A DNA stretch of 64,000 bases. Source: DDH964 sp963763205 (GTDB taxonomy: Bacteria; Desulfobacterota; Desulfuromonadia; Desulfuromonadales; DDH964). Position 1 is the stretch's first letter. Each line of letters begins with the position of its first letter. Location: contig CAVXNQ010000002.1 in the NCBI GenBank assembly GCA_963763205.1, forward strand, positions 372,001 to 436,000, read 5' to 3'. This document shows, one piece after another, positions 16,798-25,916 of this stretch. Below the pieces are notes generated by a model. It ran no database searches. It was not told the DNA's origin and saw only the letters and a list, made by a program, of their open reading frames with translations. The translations under genes were made by a program, and so were the position numbers.

Positions 16798-17060
16798 ATG
16801 CTTTCCCTGACTGAAATTCTGGATCTCATGCGGCGTAACCCGGCCGGAGTGCGGTTTGCTGATCTTTGCAAGGTGTGTGACCACTTTTTCGGAGAGCCCG
16901 ACAAGCCAAAAGCAGCCATCGGGTTTATAAGACCCCGTGGCCAGGCGATCCGAGGGTGAACATCCAGAACAACAAAGGAAAGGGAAAAACCTATCAGGTT
17001 AAACAGGTAATCAAGGCCATAGAGCGTTTGGAGGTTGAAGATGGCTCAACAGAAAGATGA
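16798..17060 (+). CDS. hicA: HicA-like toxin (frameshifted)
   Basis: The reconstructed 88-residue product resembles HicA-type mRNA interferases with an added N-terminal helix region: MLSLTEILDLMRRNPAGVRF, DHFFGEP, then SSHRVYKTPWPGDPRVNIQN with the catalytic His, and a closing YQVKQVIKAIERLE helix. The frame breaks after GAGCCC near 16897-16899; one added C yields EPRQAKSSHR and a full protein. It could be a sequencing deletion or a natural loss of toxicity. It overlaps the antitoxin start by 20 bases. Confidence 0.75.
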
Positions 17061-17373
17061 CAAATACACCTACCGGGTCACCTGGTCGGAAGAAGACGGA
17101 GAGCACATCGGGCTCTGTGCCGAATTCCCCAGCCTAAGCTGGCTGGCACAGACCCCCGAAGCGGCCTTGAAAGGGATTCGGAAACTCGTCGCCGAGGTAG
17201 TGGAGGATATGCACGCCAACCACGAGCCGGTCCCGGGGCCGATCGCCACCAAACACTTCAGCGGCAAGTTTATGGTCCGAGTCCCACCCGAAGTTCACCG
17301 GCAACTGGCCATCGAGGCTGCCGAAGCCGGCGTCAGCCTCAACCGCTTAGCAAGCTCGAAGCTCAGCCACTGA
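17041..17373 (+). CDS. hicB: HicB-like antitoxin
   Basis: A 110-residue antitoxin. The N-terminal HicB fold shows YTYRVTWSEEDGEHIGLCAEFPSLSWLAQTPEAAL, and the C-terminal part is an Arc-type ribbon-helix-helix DNA-binding unit (FMVRVPPEVHRQLAIEAAEAG, SLNRLASSKL). It should neutralise the upstream HicA-like toxin and repress the operon through the palindrome at 16772. The ATG at 17041 has GGAGG six bases upstream; a TTG two codons earlier is the alternative. Confidence 0.88.
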   Translation: MAQQKDDKYTYRVTWSEEDGEHIGLCAEFPSLSWLAQTPEAALKGIRKLVAEVVEDMHANHEPVPGPIATKHFSGKFMVRVPPEVHRQLAIEAAEAGVSLNRLASSKLSH

Positions 17374-17484
17374 CTGCCGGACGAATGGGAAGGAGCGAAA
17401 ATTGTCAACAATTTCGATAAACCCTCCCTTATCAGGCCCCGCGAAATCGGCATTTCAGGCCCGTTCCAAAAATAGCGCATTTAC

Positions 17485-17521
17485 GAAAAAAGCCCACAAC
17501 CTGGTGATTGTGGGCTTTTTT
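17485..17521. terminator. Bidirectional terminator after hicB
   Basis: AAAAAAGCCCACAA and TTGTGGGCTTTTTT form a perfect 14-pair stem with an eight-base loop. It lies 112 bases after the antitoxin stop. Confidence 0.85.
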
Positions 17522-17562
17522 CGTCTGAAATGAACTTCCCTTTGAGACCCCCCAAAAAAAGC

Positions 17563-17595
17563 GACCCCTGGAGCCGATCTCCAGGGGTCATTTTT
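17563..17595. terminator. Second bidirectional terminator
   Basis: GACCCCTGGAG and CTCCAGGGGTC form a perfect 11-pair stem, preceded by AAAAAAA and followed by ATTTTTC. Two strong terminators within 110 bases isolate the toxin-antitoxin module from the resolvase. Confidence 0.75.
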
Positions 17596-17745
17596 CTGCA
17601 GGGCCTGTGTCCTCACAGGATCTATCACCATAGCTGACTCCGCTGTCTGCATCAACGTAGAATCCGTGCTGCGATAGATTTTCCTTACCTCCCCAGCCAA
17701 TGGGAAATTTACCAACACAGGAAGGAGGACGCCAAGGCAACAGGA

Positions 17746-18309
17746 ATGCGGATCGGTTATGCAAGGGTCAGTTCGTCAGGACAAAAACTCGATGTCCAGC
17801 TTGACCGCCTCGCCGATTGCGACCGGATTTTCCATGAGAAAGTCTCGGAGAAATAAACCAAGGGGAGGCCTGAACTCAAGAATGCTCTCGATTTCGTGCG
17901 AGTCGGGGACGTCTTTGTGGTGACCAAACTCGACCGGCTCGCCCGCTCGGTCGTGGATCTGGCGGGAATCGTCCAGACGCTGGAGGCCAAACAGGTAGAT
18001 TTAGTTGTCCTTGACCAGGGGATCGACACGACCACCATGTATGGCCGGCTGCAGTTCAACATCCTGGCCGCCATTGGCGAGTTCGAGCGGGAACTGATCC
18101 GGGAGCGGTCTATGAAGGGTAGAGAGAAAGCAAAGGCTCGCGGCGTAAAGTTCGGCGCAAAGCCCAAGTTGACCCAAAAGGAGATTGCTGAAATGGCCCG
18201 AGATTTTGAAACACCTGGCTGCAGCAAGGCTGAGATTGCTGAACATTACGGCATCTGCAGATCTTCCGTCTATCGACTTTATGCCGAGCATCAAGCTTCT
18301 GTCGTGTAG
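17746..18309 (+). pseudogene. Serine recombinase/resolvase with an in-frame stop
   Basis: The product would be a 187-residue small serine recombinase. It starts MRIGYARVSSSGQKLDVQ with the catalytic Ser, continues DVFVVTKLDRLARSVVDL, LAAIGEFERELIRERSMKGREKAKARG, and ends with a helix-turn-helix (KAEIAEHYGICRSSVYRLY). An ochre codon TAA at 17854-17856 replaces the residue before TKGRPELKNAL, splitting catalytic Ser from the rest. A downstream GTG at 17896 could start a truncated protein without the active site. No transposase is nearby, so it may be a leftover of an integrated element. Confidence 0.8.
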
Positions 18310-18331
18310 CCGCTCATCCATGGTCAGGAAA

Positions 18332-18365
18332 AAATGGCCACCCCGTCAATTGGAAGTGGCCATTT
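18332..18365. terminator. Terminator-like hairpin after the resolvase
   Basis: AAATGGCCAC and GTGGCCATTT form a perfect ten-pair stem with a 14-base loop, preceded by AAA. It lies 23 bases past the resolvase stop and also between convergent genes. Confidence 0.55.
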
Positions 18366-18473
18366 GCGCGTCTGATATATAGCCATCAATAATAATGGCC
18401 ATTTCCGTCCCAAGACCACTGAAATCCGGCGCTTCAATAATCTTCATCAACGATGGCGTGATTATCCTGACCC

Positions 18474-18863
18474 CTACCCTTTCCCGCTTTCCGAACAAAA
18501 CCACAGCTTGTTGCCCTCGCTGTCGAGAAAGGCGCCGACCGGATTGTCATCGTACACGGCCACCGGGTCGGAGATCGTGACGCCCCTCGCGCGCAAGGCC
18601 TTTTCCGTCGCATGGGAATCCCTCACCTCCAAGGTAATGCGAGCATTCAGCTCGTCGCTCGGCTTCCCGTACCAGTCCGCTTCCGGCTTTAGCAACAGGA
18701 TGACATCGCCGATCATAAAGGCCATTTCCATATGACGAATATTTTCGGGGGGAAGGCCGAGTGTTTCCTGATAAAAGCGCCTTGCGCGCTCCGGATCCGT
18801 TACGGCCAGGGATACGGCCTTAACCTGAAGAAATTCCAGATCATTTTTGGTTGTTGAGGTCAT
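18474..18863 (-). CDS. VOC superfamily (glyoxalase/bleomycin-resistance-like) protein
   Basis: A 129-residue single VOC domain. VKAVSLAVTDPERARRFYQETLGLP is the standard first beta-alpha unit, and PVGAFLDSEGNKLWFCSE is the usual second-half ending with a metal-ligand-type region. Substrate unknown. AAAGGAGCCATT precedes the ATG. Confidence 0.85.
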   Translation of the reverse strand: MTSTTKNDLEFLQVKAVSLAVTDPERARRFYQETLGLPPENIRHMEMAFMIGDVILLLKPEADWYGKPSDELNARITLEVRDSHATEKALRARGVTISDPVAVYDDNPVGAFLDSEGNKLWFCSESGKG

Positions 18864-19266
18864 AATGGCTCCTTTGCTGACAGGAAATTGTTTTTCCGAA
18901 AATCCTGGCTGCGGGACCGTGGGCAGCCCCGTCGGCGTTTGCCTTGGAAAATCGTCCTGTCTGTAATTGTGGGACCTGCGACAAACTGCCGTTTTTCAAC
19001 GAAAATAGAGCATTTTCACTATATCAGGCCGCAGGGTAAGGGTCAAAAAAGAGCCAGTCTTATAAATCATCCTGCATGGTTTGGCTGGTCTGAAAACTGG
19101 CAGGAATGAGAAATTTCCCTCCAATACAAGAAAAACCCCAACAGCGAAAAGCAGGGAACCCTCCCCATATTCATCCGTGCGACAGCAAAAAAACGCCCGC
19201 CAGGTTCGGTTCCGGCCCCCGCGGTCTTGCCGAGAATCCAAAACGTTATCCGTGGGTGGCGAATAT
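18864..19266. other. Intergenic region, nothing recognised
   Basis: About 400 bases without a convincing gene. The frames present have no ribosome-binding site and no family resemblance, and no strong hairpin or repeat was seen. Confidence 0.5.
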
Positions 19267-19527
19267 CTAGTACAGAATTAGGTTGAGCCGAAAGGTACTG
19301 ACGCTAAGGGATTCCTTAATATCGAACTTCGGCAATCCCCGGTCGATAAACAGGTGGGGGTTGGCAATGACTGCCGTCAGGACTTGTGCAAGATCTCCGC
19401 CCGGTATCGCCACACCGGCGGTCTTTCGTCCACGCATCCAGAAAGGCGAATAATTTTCCTGCAACTCCACCCCGAATCCCATCTTCTCGCAAGCCGCAAC
19501 GATCGCTTCAGCTAATTCGAGTTCCAC
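19267..19527 (-). CDS. Hypothetical protein, 86 residues
   Basis: I do not recognise this family. The protein starts with GTG, supported by AAAGGAGAAGAGCC. Its first helix (MELELAEAIVAACEKMGF) leads to VELQENYSPFWMRGRKTAGV and a region with LAQVLTAVIANPHLFIDRG, so it looks like a small folded alpha/beta protein without membrane segments. It stands alone between the VOC gene and the J-domain gene. Confidence 0.6.
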   Translation of the reverse strand: MELELAEAIVAACEKMGFGVELQENYSPFWMRGRKTAGVAIPGGDLAQVLTAVIANPHLFIDRGLPKFDIKESLSVSTFRLNLILY

Positions 19528-19645
19528 GGCTCTTCTCCTTTCTCAACCATGGGTTCGGAGGAAACCTTACTTAATCTGATCTCGTCCCAATAGAAATCAA
19601 CCAGGGTGCCCCCCCCTGGGGTCACCCCGGCTGAACCAGATAATT

Positions 19646-20233
19646 TCAACGCCTTGCGGTCTTTCCAAACCCTTCCTCATCATCGGGGTCCTGGGCTTCG
19701 ATCAGGCGCTCCGGCCGGAACCGCAGGCGGTTCAGCTCGGTCTGGTCCACCCCCAGCGCAGTGATCGCCAGATGACCGGTTTCAAGTCGTTCCACCCACC
19801 CCTTGGACCGAAGGTACCATAAGTGGAACTCCACCAAATCTTGCGGGGTGCCGAGGAGATGGGCCATCTGGTTCTCGCCCAGGCCGGGACTTTTCATGCT
19901 TTGCCGGCGCTGGGCGTAAAGCATCGAGAGGAGGCGTTCGCGTATCGCCTTGTCGTCGCCGAGTGATGAGCCGTTACTGGCCACCGCCGCAATCTGCCAT
20001 TTTCGGTTCCAGTAATCCTGGTACCCGGCGTCGTAACCGGCGCGGGCCTGAGGATCCGAGAGGATTCGGTGCGCCTCGATAACTTGGACGAAGAGGTCGT
20101 TGTCCGCAGAGATCTTGCTGTCTGGATGGTATTTTTTTGCGAGATGTCGAAAAACACGTTCAATGGTCTCGGTGTCGGCGTTTGGACTCAGCTGCAATAG
20201 CTCGTAGTAATCGACGAATTCCTTTTCATCCAT
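19646..20233 (-). CDS. J-domain (DnaJ-like) protein
   Basis: A 195-residue protein with an N-terminal J domain: DYYELLQLSPNADTETIERV, then LAKKYHPDSK with the HPD tripeptide that activates Hsp70, and AHRILSDPQARAGYD. The remainder is a winged-helix-like region (GLGENQMAHLLGTPQDLVEFHLWYL) rather than the Gly/Phe and zinc regions of DnaJ, so it is a specialised co-chaperone. The ATG at 20233 follows GAGGGTGTTTTT; a start 17 codons upstream is less likely. Confidence 0.88.
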   Translation of the reverse strand: MDEKEFVDYYELLQLSPNADTETIERVFRHLAKKYHPDSKISADNDLFVQVIEAHRILSDPQARAGYDAGYQDYWNRKWQIAAVASNGSSLGDDKAIRERLLSMLYAQRRQSMKSPGLGENQMAHLLGTPQDLVEFHLWYLRSKGWVERLETGHLAITALGVDQTELNRLRFRPERLIEAQDPDDEEGFGKTARR

Positions 20234-20506
20234 AAAAACACCCTCTGGAATAGGGCTGTCCTTATCGGAAATACCTCGCGGCAAATCCAGCCCGACCTAT
20301 CCTTTTAAATGCTGTTGAGCTCTCCCATTATAGGCCCCAACAATCCGCCCATGGTCGGTTTTCCTTGGGAATTCATCCTTTTTTTCGGCGACTTCGGATT
20401 GCTGGATCGGTCCGGAATCCTCTTTTTGGGGCACCGCGCCGGCCGAGGCTGCGAAACGCCGTTCACCCGGGTGCCTGAGCGTAATGGAAGCCGGCTCAGG
20501 ACAGCC

Positions 20507-21826
20507 TTACAATCCGCCCACCGGCTCCTGACCCGCTTTCGCTTCCAAAATCGGCGCAGGGGCGAAAGCGTCGGCAAAGATCTCCTTGGCCAGTTCGGCC
20601 GGTTTCACCCGCCAGAATTTGTCGTTGACGATCACGATGCCGACCGCGAGCTGGGCGTCATCGCTGCGGGCATAGCCGACGAACCATTCGGTCTTTCCGG
20701 GGGGATCGGAGCCGGTGAGTGAGCCGGTTTTCCCTCCCACCTGCAGCCTGCTCAGGACCGGGTCGCGTTTCAGGCGGCGGAAGGAGCGGTGGGCCGTCCC
20801 TTCCGTCACCGTCGTGGCCATCATCCGGCGCATTTCCCGCGCCGTCTCTGCGCTGATCGGGCTGCGCCAAACGCGCGGCTGGCCCTCGAATTGAACCTTT
20901 CCCGCCGCGTCCACCGCTTTCTCAACCAGATACGGTTCCATCATCTGGCCCTCGTTGACCACAGCAGCAGCCAGGAGCGCACCGTGCAGCGGACTTAACG
21001 TCACCTTGCCGAAACCGGCGGCGGTGCGCGCCTCGGCCATGACGTCCCCCGTGGGGATCTGCGCGACGCTCGGGTTCAGCGGGATTTCGAAGGGAATCTC
21101 GACGTTGAAACCGAAGCGACTGGCGTAGTCCTCCAGCAGCGCGCCGTTCAGGTCCTGGGCCGCGATCCGGCCGAAGACGGCATTGGCCGATTTCGCGAAG
21201 GCCTTGCGCAGCGTCATCTCGTTGGGACCGGACTCCCGCAGGATCTGCCGGCGCCTGACACCGTACATGTCACCGCAGAAGTCGACGGTGGAATCGGGGC
21301 GATAGCCCTTCTCTTCCAGGGCCGCGGCCGAGGTCACGATCTTGAACACCGACGCCGCCGGAAAGGTGGCCCGCAGCGCCAGGTCATCGATGGAGGGATC
21401 TTTTTCCGAATAATGGGCGAGCGCCAGAACCTGGCCGGTCTTCGGATCCAGCACGGCGACCCCGGCCCAGTCGACTTTGTAGCGCGCCAACCGGTCCTGG
21501 ATGAAGTTCTGCAGGGCGGGGTTCAGGGAGAGCTGCAGGGTCCAGTCGGCATCCCCCTTCTTCACATTCAGCTCCTGCGGCGCGACGGCGAGCATCGCGG
21601 GGGTGATCAGCCCGCGCAGGATCGCCTTCGGATCGGTCTGCACCTGCGCGGGGGACGGGCAGTCGCTGGCCAGAGGCCCCCCATCGTTGACCCAAGTGAT
21701 GCCGCAGAGAAGACAAACCACAACTCCCAGCACCGTCAGGCCAAGCAGAATCGGGACCAGTGCCTTCAGCTGGAATTTCCGGCGCCTGGCCCTTTCAAGC
21801 CGCTGCTGGTAATCTCGCCAACTCAC
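20507..21826 (-). CDS. Penicillin-binding transpeptidase, single-domain
   Basis: A 439-residue peptidoglycan DD-transpeptidase with one N-terminal membrane helix (about 22-42) and a periplasmic catalytic domain. The three active-site motifs are present: SVFK at 159-162, SAN at 213-215 and KTG at 366-368. There is no glycosyltransferase module, and the N-terminal dimerisation region is short, so it is neither a class A enzyme nor a standard PBP2/PBP3. It stands alone. Confidence 0.9.
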   Translation of the reverse strand: MSWRDYQQRLERARRRKFQLKALVPILLGLTVLGVVVCLLCGITWVNDGGPLASDCPSPAQVQTDPKAILRGLITPAMLAVAPQELNVKKGDADWTLQLSLNPALQNFIQDRLARYKVDWAGVAVLDPKTGQVLALAHYSEKDPSIDDLALRATFPAASVFKIVTSAAALEEKGYRPDSTVDFCGDMYGVRRRQILRESGPNEMTLRKAFAKSANAVFGRIAAQDLNGALLEDYASRFGFNVEIPFEIPLNPSVAQIPTGDVMAEARTAAGFGKVTLSPLHGALLAAAVVNEGQMMEPYLVEKAVDAAGKVQFEGQPRVWRSPISAETAREMRRMMATTVTEGTAHRSFRRLKRDPVLSRLQVGGKTGSLTGSDPPGKTEWFVGYARSDDAQLAVGIVIVNDKFWRVKPAELAKEIFADAFAPAPILEAKAGQEPVGGL

Positions 21827-21886
21827 GAAATAAATTCCTGAACCGTTTAAGGGTGATGGTTTCGCAAAAACACATGGGATGGCTAA

Positions 21887-21994
21887 GCAAAAATTTCGTC
21901 CTACAAGGCCTGGTGGTTTTTCAGGGGCGAAGGCCTACATCAGGCAGGTCGAGGTCCTGAAAAACGCCGTTACGCCGTAGGGCGGACTTTTTGC
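21887..21994. repeat. Long imperfect hairpin element
   Basis: Two arms of about 39 bases start and end with identical blocks: GCAAAAA...TTTTTCAGG on the left and its inverted counterpart CCTGAAAAA...TTTTTGC on the right, with CGTCCTAC opposing GTAGGGCG inside. The 25-30 base loop is GC-rich. It is intergenic and resembles a dispersed REP-like or small-RNA-forming element. Confidence 0.55.
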
Positions 21995-22185
21995 GACGCC
22001 ATCAAGGTTATTTCAGTAGAAACACAGATTTGTTACGGTTTGGGCAGGCGCCGGCGTGCTTGACGGCAGGCTCCCACGATCCCGCTGCCGCGCCCCGGCC
22101 GAACCCCGTCAATTTAACCCAGCCCGAGAATCAAGTCAAAGGGGGTAAGCTCCCGGCCGTGTTCCGACCCGGCATCAGTCTCTTT

Positions 22186-23138
22186 TCAGCCGTGATTGCA
22201 CAGTTGCAGCTCCAGGGGGTGAGGGTTGAGGTAGTACTGTTCGGCCAGATAGGGCTGCCGGTACTTGCGGACGAAATGATTAAGCAGGGTCACCGGCACG
22301 ATCAGCGGCAGGTGCCCCCGCCGGTAGTGCTCGATCAGCTCCAGCGCCTCGGCCTTCTCGTCGGGGGTGAGCTCGCGCTTGAAGTAGCCGAGCAGGTGCT
22401 GCAGAACGTTGACGTGTTTCGGCACCGTCGGCAAGAGCCGCATCCCCTGCATCAGCAGCTGCTGGTAGCGGTCGAAGAGGTCCTGGCGCGGCAAGGCCTG
22501 GCTGTCGGCCACCAGCTTGCCCATGGCCCGGTAGATCTCCGTGCTGTGGGCCAGAAGCAGGAGCTTGTGCCGGGTGTGGAAGGCGACCAGCGCCGCGACC
22601 GTCCGGGGTCCGGCCAGCAGCTGGCGCCAGCGCTGGAAGACGAACAGGGACTCGACGAAATTCTCGCGCAGCCGGGCATCGTGGAGGCGGCCGTCCTCCT
22701 CCACAGGAATCAGCGGAAAGTGTTCCATAAAAATCCGTGCGAAGACCCCGACACCGGTCTTGGCCGGCCCCCCCCCTTGCCGTAGAGCTTGACCCGCTCC
22801 ATGCCGCTTGAGGGGGAGCGGCTCTTGAAAATGAAACCGCACAACGCTTCCCGCTCCAGCTCGCGCACCCGCTGCTGCGCCCAGACACTCATCGCGACGG
22901 TAATGTCTCCGCCGCTGCGGGCGAAGACCAGGTGCGGCCCGTCTTCGGCCTCCACCAGGCGCAACGCCTCCCGCGGCGTCGGCAGCCCCAGTTCGACCTC
23001 GGGGCAGACCGGAACGAATTCGAGGTAAGGCCCCAGCAGATCGCGGATTAGGCGGTCGAGCTTGTGGCCGCCGTCGTAGCGCACCTTCTCCCCCAGCAGA
23101 CAGCTGCTTATACCGACCCGGACCTTCTCCTGCTCCAT
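22186..23138 (-). CDS. DUF523-DUF1722 protein (frameshifted)
   Basis: A fused protein of about 317 residues. The N-terminal DUF523 part has GISSCLLGEKVRYDGGHK and a VPVCPEVELGLPTPRE segment with conserved cysteines, and the C-terminal YbgA-like DUF1722 part has FHTRHKLLLLAHS and HYRRGHLPLIVPVTLLNHF. Function is unknown; the cysteines suggest metal or FeS binding. The halves are in different frames at a run of nine C (22768-22776), where seven or ten would restore the reading GKGG-PAKTGVGVFARIF. The homopolymer makes a sequence error likely. Confidence 0.82.
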
Positions 23139-23235
23139 CTCGCCTCCTGGCTACAACCGGCTTTATCTTCAGCCAAATTTGCTATAGTTTAGCAGACTTG
23201 TCCCGGCAGGGGGAAAACCGAGAAAGGACCGCAGG

Positions 23236-24309
23236 ATGGCCAAAACGCTGCTCAAGAAACGCCCGAAGAAGAAGATCGGAGTCGCCCCCGGCACTCTGGT
23301 GCATGTCGGCGAGCCGAGCGGGGAAGCGATCACCATCAACCTCATCGACTACGACGCCGAGCAGCTCCACGAGGAGCTGCTGGCGACCGACGACGTCCAG
23401 CGCTGCTGCCAGCTCAAGGCGAGTCCCACCGTCTCCTGGATCAACGTCAACGGCATCCACGAGATCGGCCCCATCGAAACCCTGGGCAGCTGCTTCGACC
23501 TCCACCCCCTGGTACTGGAGGACATCCTCAACACCGACCACCGCCCCAAGCTGGAGGACTATGACGACTACCTCTTCCTGGTCCTGAAGATGCTCTTCTA
23601 CGAGAAGGAAGAGGGGATCCGCACCGAGCAGGTCAGCCTGGTCCTCGGCCCCAACTACGTCCTCTCCTTCCAGGAAAATGTCGGCGACGTCTTCGACAGC
23701 GTACGCGAGCGGCTGCGGGGCGGCAAGGGGCGGATCCGCAAACTGGGCGCCGACTACCTGGCCTACGCCCTGATGGACGCGGTGGTCGACAGCTACTTTG
23801 CGATCCTGGAAACAATCGGCGACGAGATCGAGGAGATGGAACAGGAACTGGTCACCGATCCTTCCCCGCAAACCCTCAACCGCATCCACCATTTCAAACG
23901 CGAGATGATCATGCTGCGCAAGTCGGTGTGGCCGCTGCGCGAGTTGATCAGCGGCCTGCAGCGGATCGAGGCGCCGCTGATCAGCGAAACGACCGGGGTC
24001 TTTCTGCGCGACGTCTACGACCACACCATCCAGGTGGTCGATACCGTGGAGACCTTTCGCGACATCATCGCCGGGATGCTCGACCTTTATCTTTCCAGCA
24101 TCAGCAACCGTATGAACGAGGTGATGAAGGTGCTGACCATCATCGCCACCCTCTTCATCCCGCTCACCTTCCTGGCCGGCATCTACGGCATGAATTTCGA
24201 GTACATGCCGGAACTCCACTGGCGCTGGGGGTATTTCGGCCTGTGGGGAGTGATGCTGGCAACCACGGCCGGGATGCTGCGCTTTTTCCGCCGCAGGAAG
24301 TGGCTGTGA
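23236..24309 (+). CDS. corA: CorA-family magnesium/cobalt transporter
   Basis: A 357-residue divalent cation channel. The large cytoplasmic domain is followed by two C-terminal membrane helices with the selectivity motif YGMNFEYMPEL near residues 316-326. Other family marks are WINVNGI, HPLVLEDI and the long stalk helix. It should import Mg2+ (possibly Co2+ or Ni2+). The start has no very strong ribosome-binding site but begins at the usual family position. The stop overlaps the photolyase start as GTGA. Confidence 0.94.
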   Translation: MAKTLLKKRPKKKIGVAPGTLVHVGEPSGEAITINLIDYDAEQLHEELLATDDVQRCCQLKASPTVSWINVNGIHEIGPIETLGSCFDLHPLVLEDILNTDHRPKLEDYDDYLFLVLKMLFYEKEEGIRTEQVSLVLGPNYVLSFQENVGDVFDSVRERLRGGKGRIRKLGADYLAYALMDAVVDSYFAILETIGDEIEEMEQELVTDPSPQTLNRIHHFKREMIMLRKSVWPLRELISGLQRIEAPLISETTGVFLRDVYDHTIQVVDTVETFRDIIAGMLDLYLSSISNRMNEVMKVLTIIATLFIPLTFLAGIYGMNFEYMPELHWRWGYFGLWGVMLATTAGMLRFFRRRKWL

Positions 24310-25784
24310 CCGCGCAACGGCTGGAGGTTCCCGCCTGCCGTGTCCGCCCCCTCAACCGGGCCGAACCGCGGGTCGACGGGGACTACGTTCTATACTGGAT
24401 GAGCGCCTTTCGCCGCCCGGGCTGGAACTTCGCCCTGCAGCGGGCGGCCTGGTGGGCGACACGGCTCGGCAAGGGGCTGGTGGTCCTCGAGGCGCTGCGC
24501 TGCGACTATCCCTACGCCAGCGACCGGCTGCACCGCTTCGTCCTCGACGGCATGGCCGACAATGCCGCCTGGTTCCGGAAACGATCCGTCACCTACCTTC
24601 CCTACGTCGAACCGGCGCGGGGCGACGGCAAGGGGCTGTTGGCAACCCTGGCGGATCGGGCCTGCCTGGTGGTCGCCGACGATGCCCCGGTCTTCTTCCT
24701 GCCGCAGATGGTGGCGATGGCCGCGGCCCGCCTGCCCATCCTGCTCGAAGGGATCGACAGCAACGGCCTGCTGCCACTGCGGACCGCCGACCGGGACTAT
24801 CCGAGCGCCTACGCCTTTCGCCGTTTCCTGCAGCGGGAGCTTCCCGCACACCTGCTGAACTTGCCGCTGGCCGACCCCCTCGCCGGTGCTCTCCCTGCCC
24901 GCCGTCCGCCTCGCCGGCAGACCATCGCCGGCCCGCTGGCCCGCCGCTGCCCCCGGCGCTGCTGCGGGACGGCCGCGGCCTGGAGCGCCTGCCCATCGAC
25001 CACCGCGTGGGCCGTACCGGGACTGCGCGGCGGACACCGGGCGGCGGAGCGGCGCCTGAATGAGTTTTTGGGAGAGCGGCTCCCCCACTACCCGCAGCGC
25101 AGCGACCCGGCGCAGGAGGCGACCAGCGGACTCTCCCCCTACCTTCATTTCGGCCAGATCTCCAGCCACCAGATCTTCGCCGCCCTGGCCGCCCGGGAAG
25201 GCTGGTCGGTGGGGAATCTCGGCCCGGAGCAGCGGGGGCAGCGCCAGGGGTGGTGGGGGATGAGCGCGGCGGCCGAAGCGTTTCTCGACCAGCTCGTCAC
25301 CTGGCGGGAACTGGGCTACAACTTCTGCGCCTTCCGCGACGACGCCGAGGCCTATGCCGGCCTGCCGGACTGGGCCCGGCGGACCCTGGACGAGCATGCC
25401 GCTGATCCCCGCCCCTACCTCTACACCCTTGAGGAGCTGGCAGATGCCGCCAGCCACGACCCGCTCTGGAACGCCGCCCAGCGCCAGTTGATGCGCCAGG
25501 GGACGATCCACAACTACCTGCGCATGTTGTGGGGAAAGAAGATCCTCGAATGGTCGGCTTCGCCGCGCCAGGCGCTGGCCGTGATGCTGGAGTTGAACAA
25601 CCGCTACGCCCTCGACGGCCGCGACCCCAATTCGGCCAGCGGCATTGCCTGGTGCCTGGGCCGGTATGACCGTCCCTGGGGGCCCGAGCGGCCGATCTTC
25701 GGCAAAATCCGTTACATGAGTTCGGAAAACACCGCCCGCAAGTTCGACGTCAAACCCTACTTGGCCCGTTTCGGACCGAATTGA
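24306..25784 (+). CDS. Class II CPD photolyase (two compensating frameshifts)
   Basis: A DNA repair flavoprotein of about 492 residues that splits UV-induced pyrimidine dimers using light. Class II features include YWMSAFRRPGWNFAL near the start, HFGQIS, TWRELGYNF, the substrate/FAD region NYLRMLWGKKILEW, and NNRYALDGRDPNS with GIAWCLGRYDRPWG at the end. Between about 24890 and 25015 the reading shifts to another frame (LRDGRGLERLPIDHRVG) and back, so the gene is readable except for two opposite one-base errors. The GTG start overlaps corA. Confidence 0.85.
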   Translation: MTAQRLEVPACRVRPLNRAEPRVDGDYVLYWMSAFRRPGWNFALQRAAWWATRLGKGLVVLEALRCDYPYASDRLHRFVLDGMADNAAWFRKRSVTYLPYVEPARGDGKGLLATLADRACLVVADDAPVFFLPQMVAMAAARLPILLEGIDSNGLLPLRTADRDYPSAYAFRRFLQRELPAHLLNLPLADPLAGALPARRPPRRQTIAGPLARRCPRRCCGTAAAWSACPSTTAWAVPGLRGGHRAAERRLNEFLGERLPHYPQRSDPAQEATSGLSPYLHFGQISSHQIFAALAAREGWSVGNLGPEQRGQRQGWWGMSAAAEAFLDQLVTWRELGYNFCAFRDDAEAYAGLPDWARRTLDEHAADPRPYLYTLEELADAASHDPLWNAAQRQLMRQGTIHNYLRMLWGKKILEWSASPRQALAVMLELNNRYALDGRDPNSASGIAWCLGRYDRPWGPERPIFGKIRYMSSENTARKFDVKPYLARFGPN

Positions 25785-25789
25785 CGCCA

Positions 25790-25831
25790 GTGGCTCGTGG
25801 CTCGTGGCTCGTGGCTCGTGGCTCGTGGCTC
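25790..25831. repeat. Tandem repeat, 7-base unit GTGGCTC, six copies
   Basis: Six uninterrupted copies of GTGGCTC lie six bases after the photolyase stop, followed by TC-rich filler before the convergent reductase gene. It is too short and spacerless for a CRISPR array. Confidence 0.9.
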
Positions 25832-25916
25832 GGGACGCGTGGCGAGAGATTTTCAACTTAAAACGCAAAACTCAAAACGGCCCTTCTCCCCTCTCACCTC
25901 TCGCCTCTCACCGCCC

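Noticed and set aside
18996..19241. Minus-strand frame of 81 residues
   Set aside because: No ribosome-binding site and no recognisable protein pattern.
25790..25831. CRISPR array
   Set aside because: The repeat unit is seven bases and there are no spacers.
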